Below, one piece after another: positions 63,806-64,000 of a stretch of 64,000 bases of DNA. The position numbers were made by a program, and so were the translations under genes. Position 1 is the first letter of the stretch. Each line of letters starts with the position of its first letter. Source of the DNA: Planctomycetota bacterium. Its GTDB lineage: Bacteria; Planctomycetota; UBA8742; UBA2392. Where the stretch lies: contig JACKID010000001.1 in NCBI GenBank assembly GCA_020638675.1, positions 124,001 through 188,000 of the forward strand, in the 5' to 3' direction. The notes beneath the pieces are model-generated. The model made no database searches. It had not been told where the DNA came from and was given only the letters and a program-made list of their open reading frames with translations.

Positions 63806-64000
63806 TCAGGGCAGATCTACGTAAATGCTGTCGCCTTCAACAGTGACAGGATAGCGATTGACCGCGATCCGGTCGCTCATGAGGCTGACGCCGGTCTTCA
63901 GCTCAAACTGCCAGCCGTGCCACATGCAGGTGATCACGCCGCGGTTGCAGATGGCGTCGTTGAGCGGCGCGTCCATATGCGGGCAGTTGTCGTCGACGGC
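63806..64000 (-). CDS. Rieske-type ferredoxin, C-terminal part
   Basis: Only the last 64 residues are in the window; the frame is open at the right edge. The cluster ligands are visible: NCPHMDAPL (C-x-H) and ITCMWHGWQFELKTG (C-x2-H). The end LMSDRIAVNRYPVTVEGDSI is a standard Rieske ferredoxin tail. Such soluble proteins carry electrons to oxygenases or related enzymes. Since the N-terminus is missing, a larger protein is possible. Confidence 0.88.
   Translation of the reverse strand, partial: AVDDNCPHMDAPLNDAICNRGVITCMWHGWQFELKTGVSLMSDRIAVNRYPVTVEGDSIYVDLP

Overview
The window looks like chromosome from a GC-rich bacterium of the Planctomycetota or a close relative. The indicators are a secreted DUF1549/DUF1553 protein with a CxxCH motif, a large Ser/Thr kinase with a TPR-rich C-terminal half, an ECF sigma factor beside a membrane anti-sigma-like protein, an E1 dehydrogenase with fused alpha and beta subunits, and many nested inverted repeats between genes. 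No rRNA, tRNA, CRISPR array or prophage was seen. The phylum assignment is an inference from gene content, not from a marker phylogeny.

Layout. 0-6 kb: two secreted proteins, a NIPSNAP-like protein, and an ArsR-AHSA1-tandem AHSA1-DoxX operon. 6-8.2 kb: a LigB-type dioxygenase, a TetR regulator divergent from an ICMT-like methyltransferase, and a decayed copy of the dioxygenase 3' end. 8.2-10.6 kb: an A/T-richer two-gene RiPP cassette (81-aa precursor plus B12/radical SAM maturase). 10.6-18.1 kb: two DUF1801 proteins, a 1043-aa lipoprotein, a TPR-like protein and fused 2-oxoacid dehydrogenase E1. 18.1-22.3 kb: a second A/T-richer island holding an HD plus HSP90-like ATPase gene cut in two by an 831-bp IS5-family element. 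22.2-24.1 kb: a ferredoxin, a repeat-filled stretch and an unknown protein whose gene carries hairpin repeats. 24.2-30 kb: a two-component system with a PepSY-like protein bearing a poly-Asp tail, a methyltransferase, an ECF sigma/anti-sigma pair and a zinc ribbon. 30-33 kb: DUF2752, dnaX, ybaB and a Crp/Fnr regulator. 33-38 kb: VWA/BatA-like and DUF58 proteins, then ccmD-ccmC-ccmB. 38-45.4 kb: a sigma-54 response regulator and a peptide ABC transporter (binding protein, DppB, and a DppC with an insertion of about 470 residues). 45.4-48.8 kb: rbfA, a Fur-family gene, and a Rieske/cytochrome b-diheme c unit. 49-59.3 kb: kinase, transketolase N-terminal half, argB, a UbiA-like protein, an ATP-grasp-like protein, an EPKP-linker protein, and a small unknown protein whose ribosome site sits in a 15-bp hairpin. 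59.3-64 kb: 2Fe-2S ferredoxin, zinc ribbon, lipA, a heme-binding protein, the E2 acyltransferase, a barrel-like protein and a partial Rieske protein.

Themes. Respiratory and redox parts recur: the cytochrome b/Rieske unit, Ccm heme export, several CxxCH proteins and ferredoxins. Fused E1 (16-18 kb), E2 (61.7-63 kb) and lipA (60 kb) belong to the same lipoate-dependent chemistry although E1 lies far from the other two. The most interesting loci are the minimal RiPP cassette, the IS-interrupted HD/HSP90-like conflict-type gene, the DppC insertion, the ribosome-site hairpin at 58.65 kb, and a hairpin family that has entered a coding sequence near 23.3 kb. Starts were chosen by ribosome-site spacing and family lengths; doubtful ones are marked.
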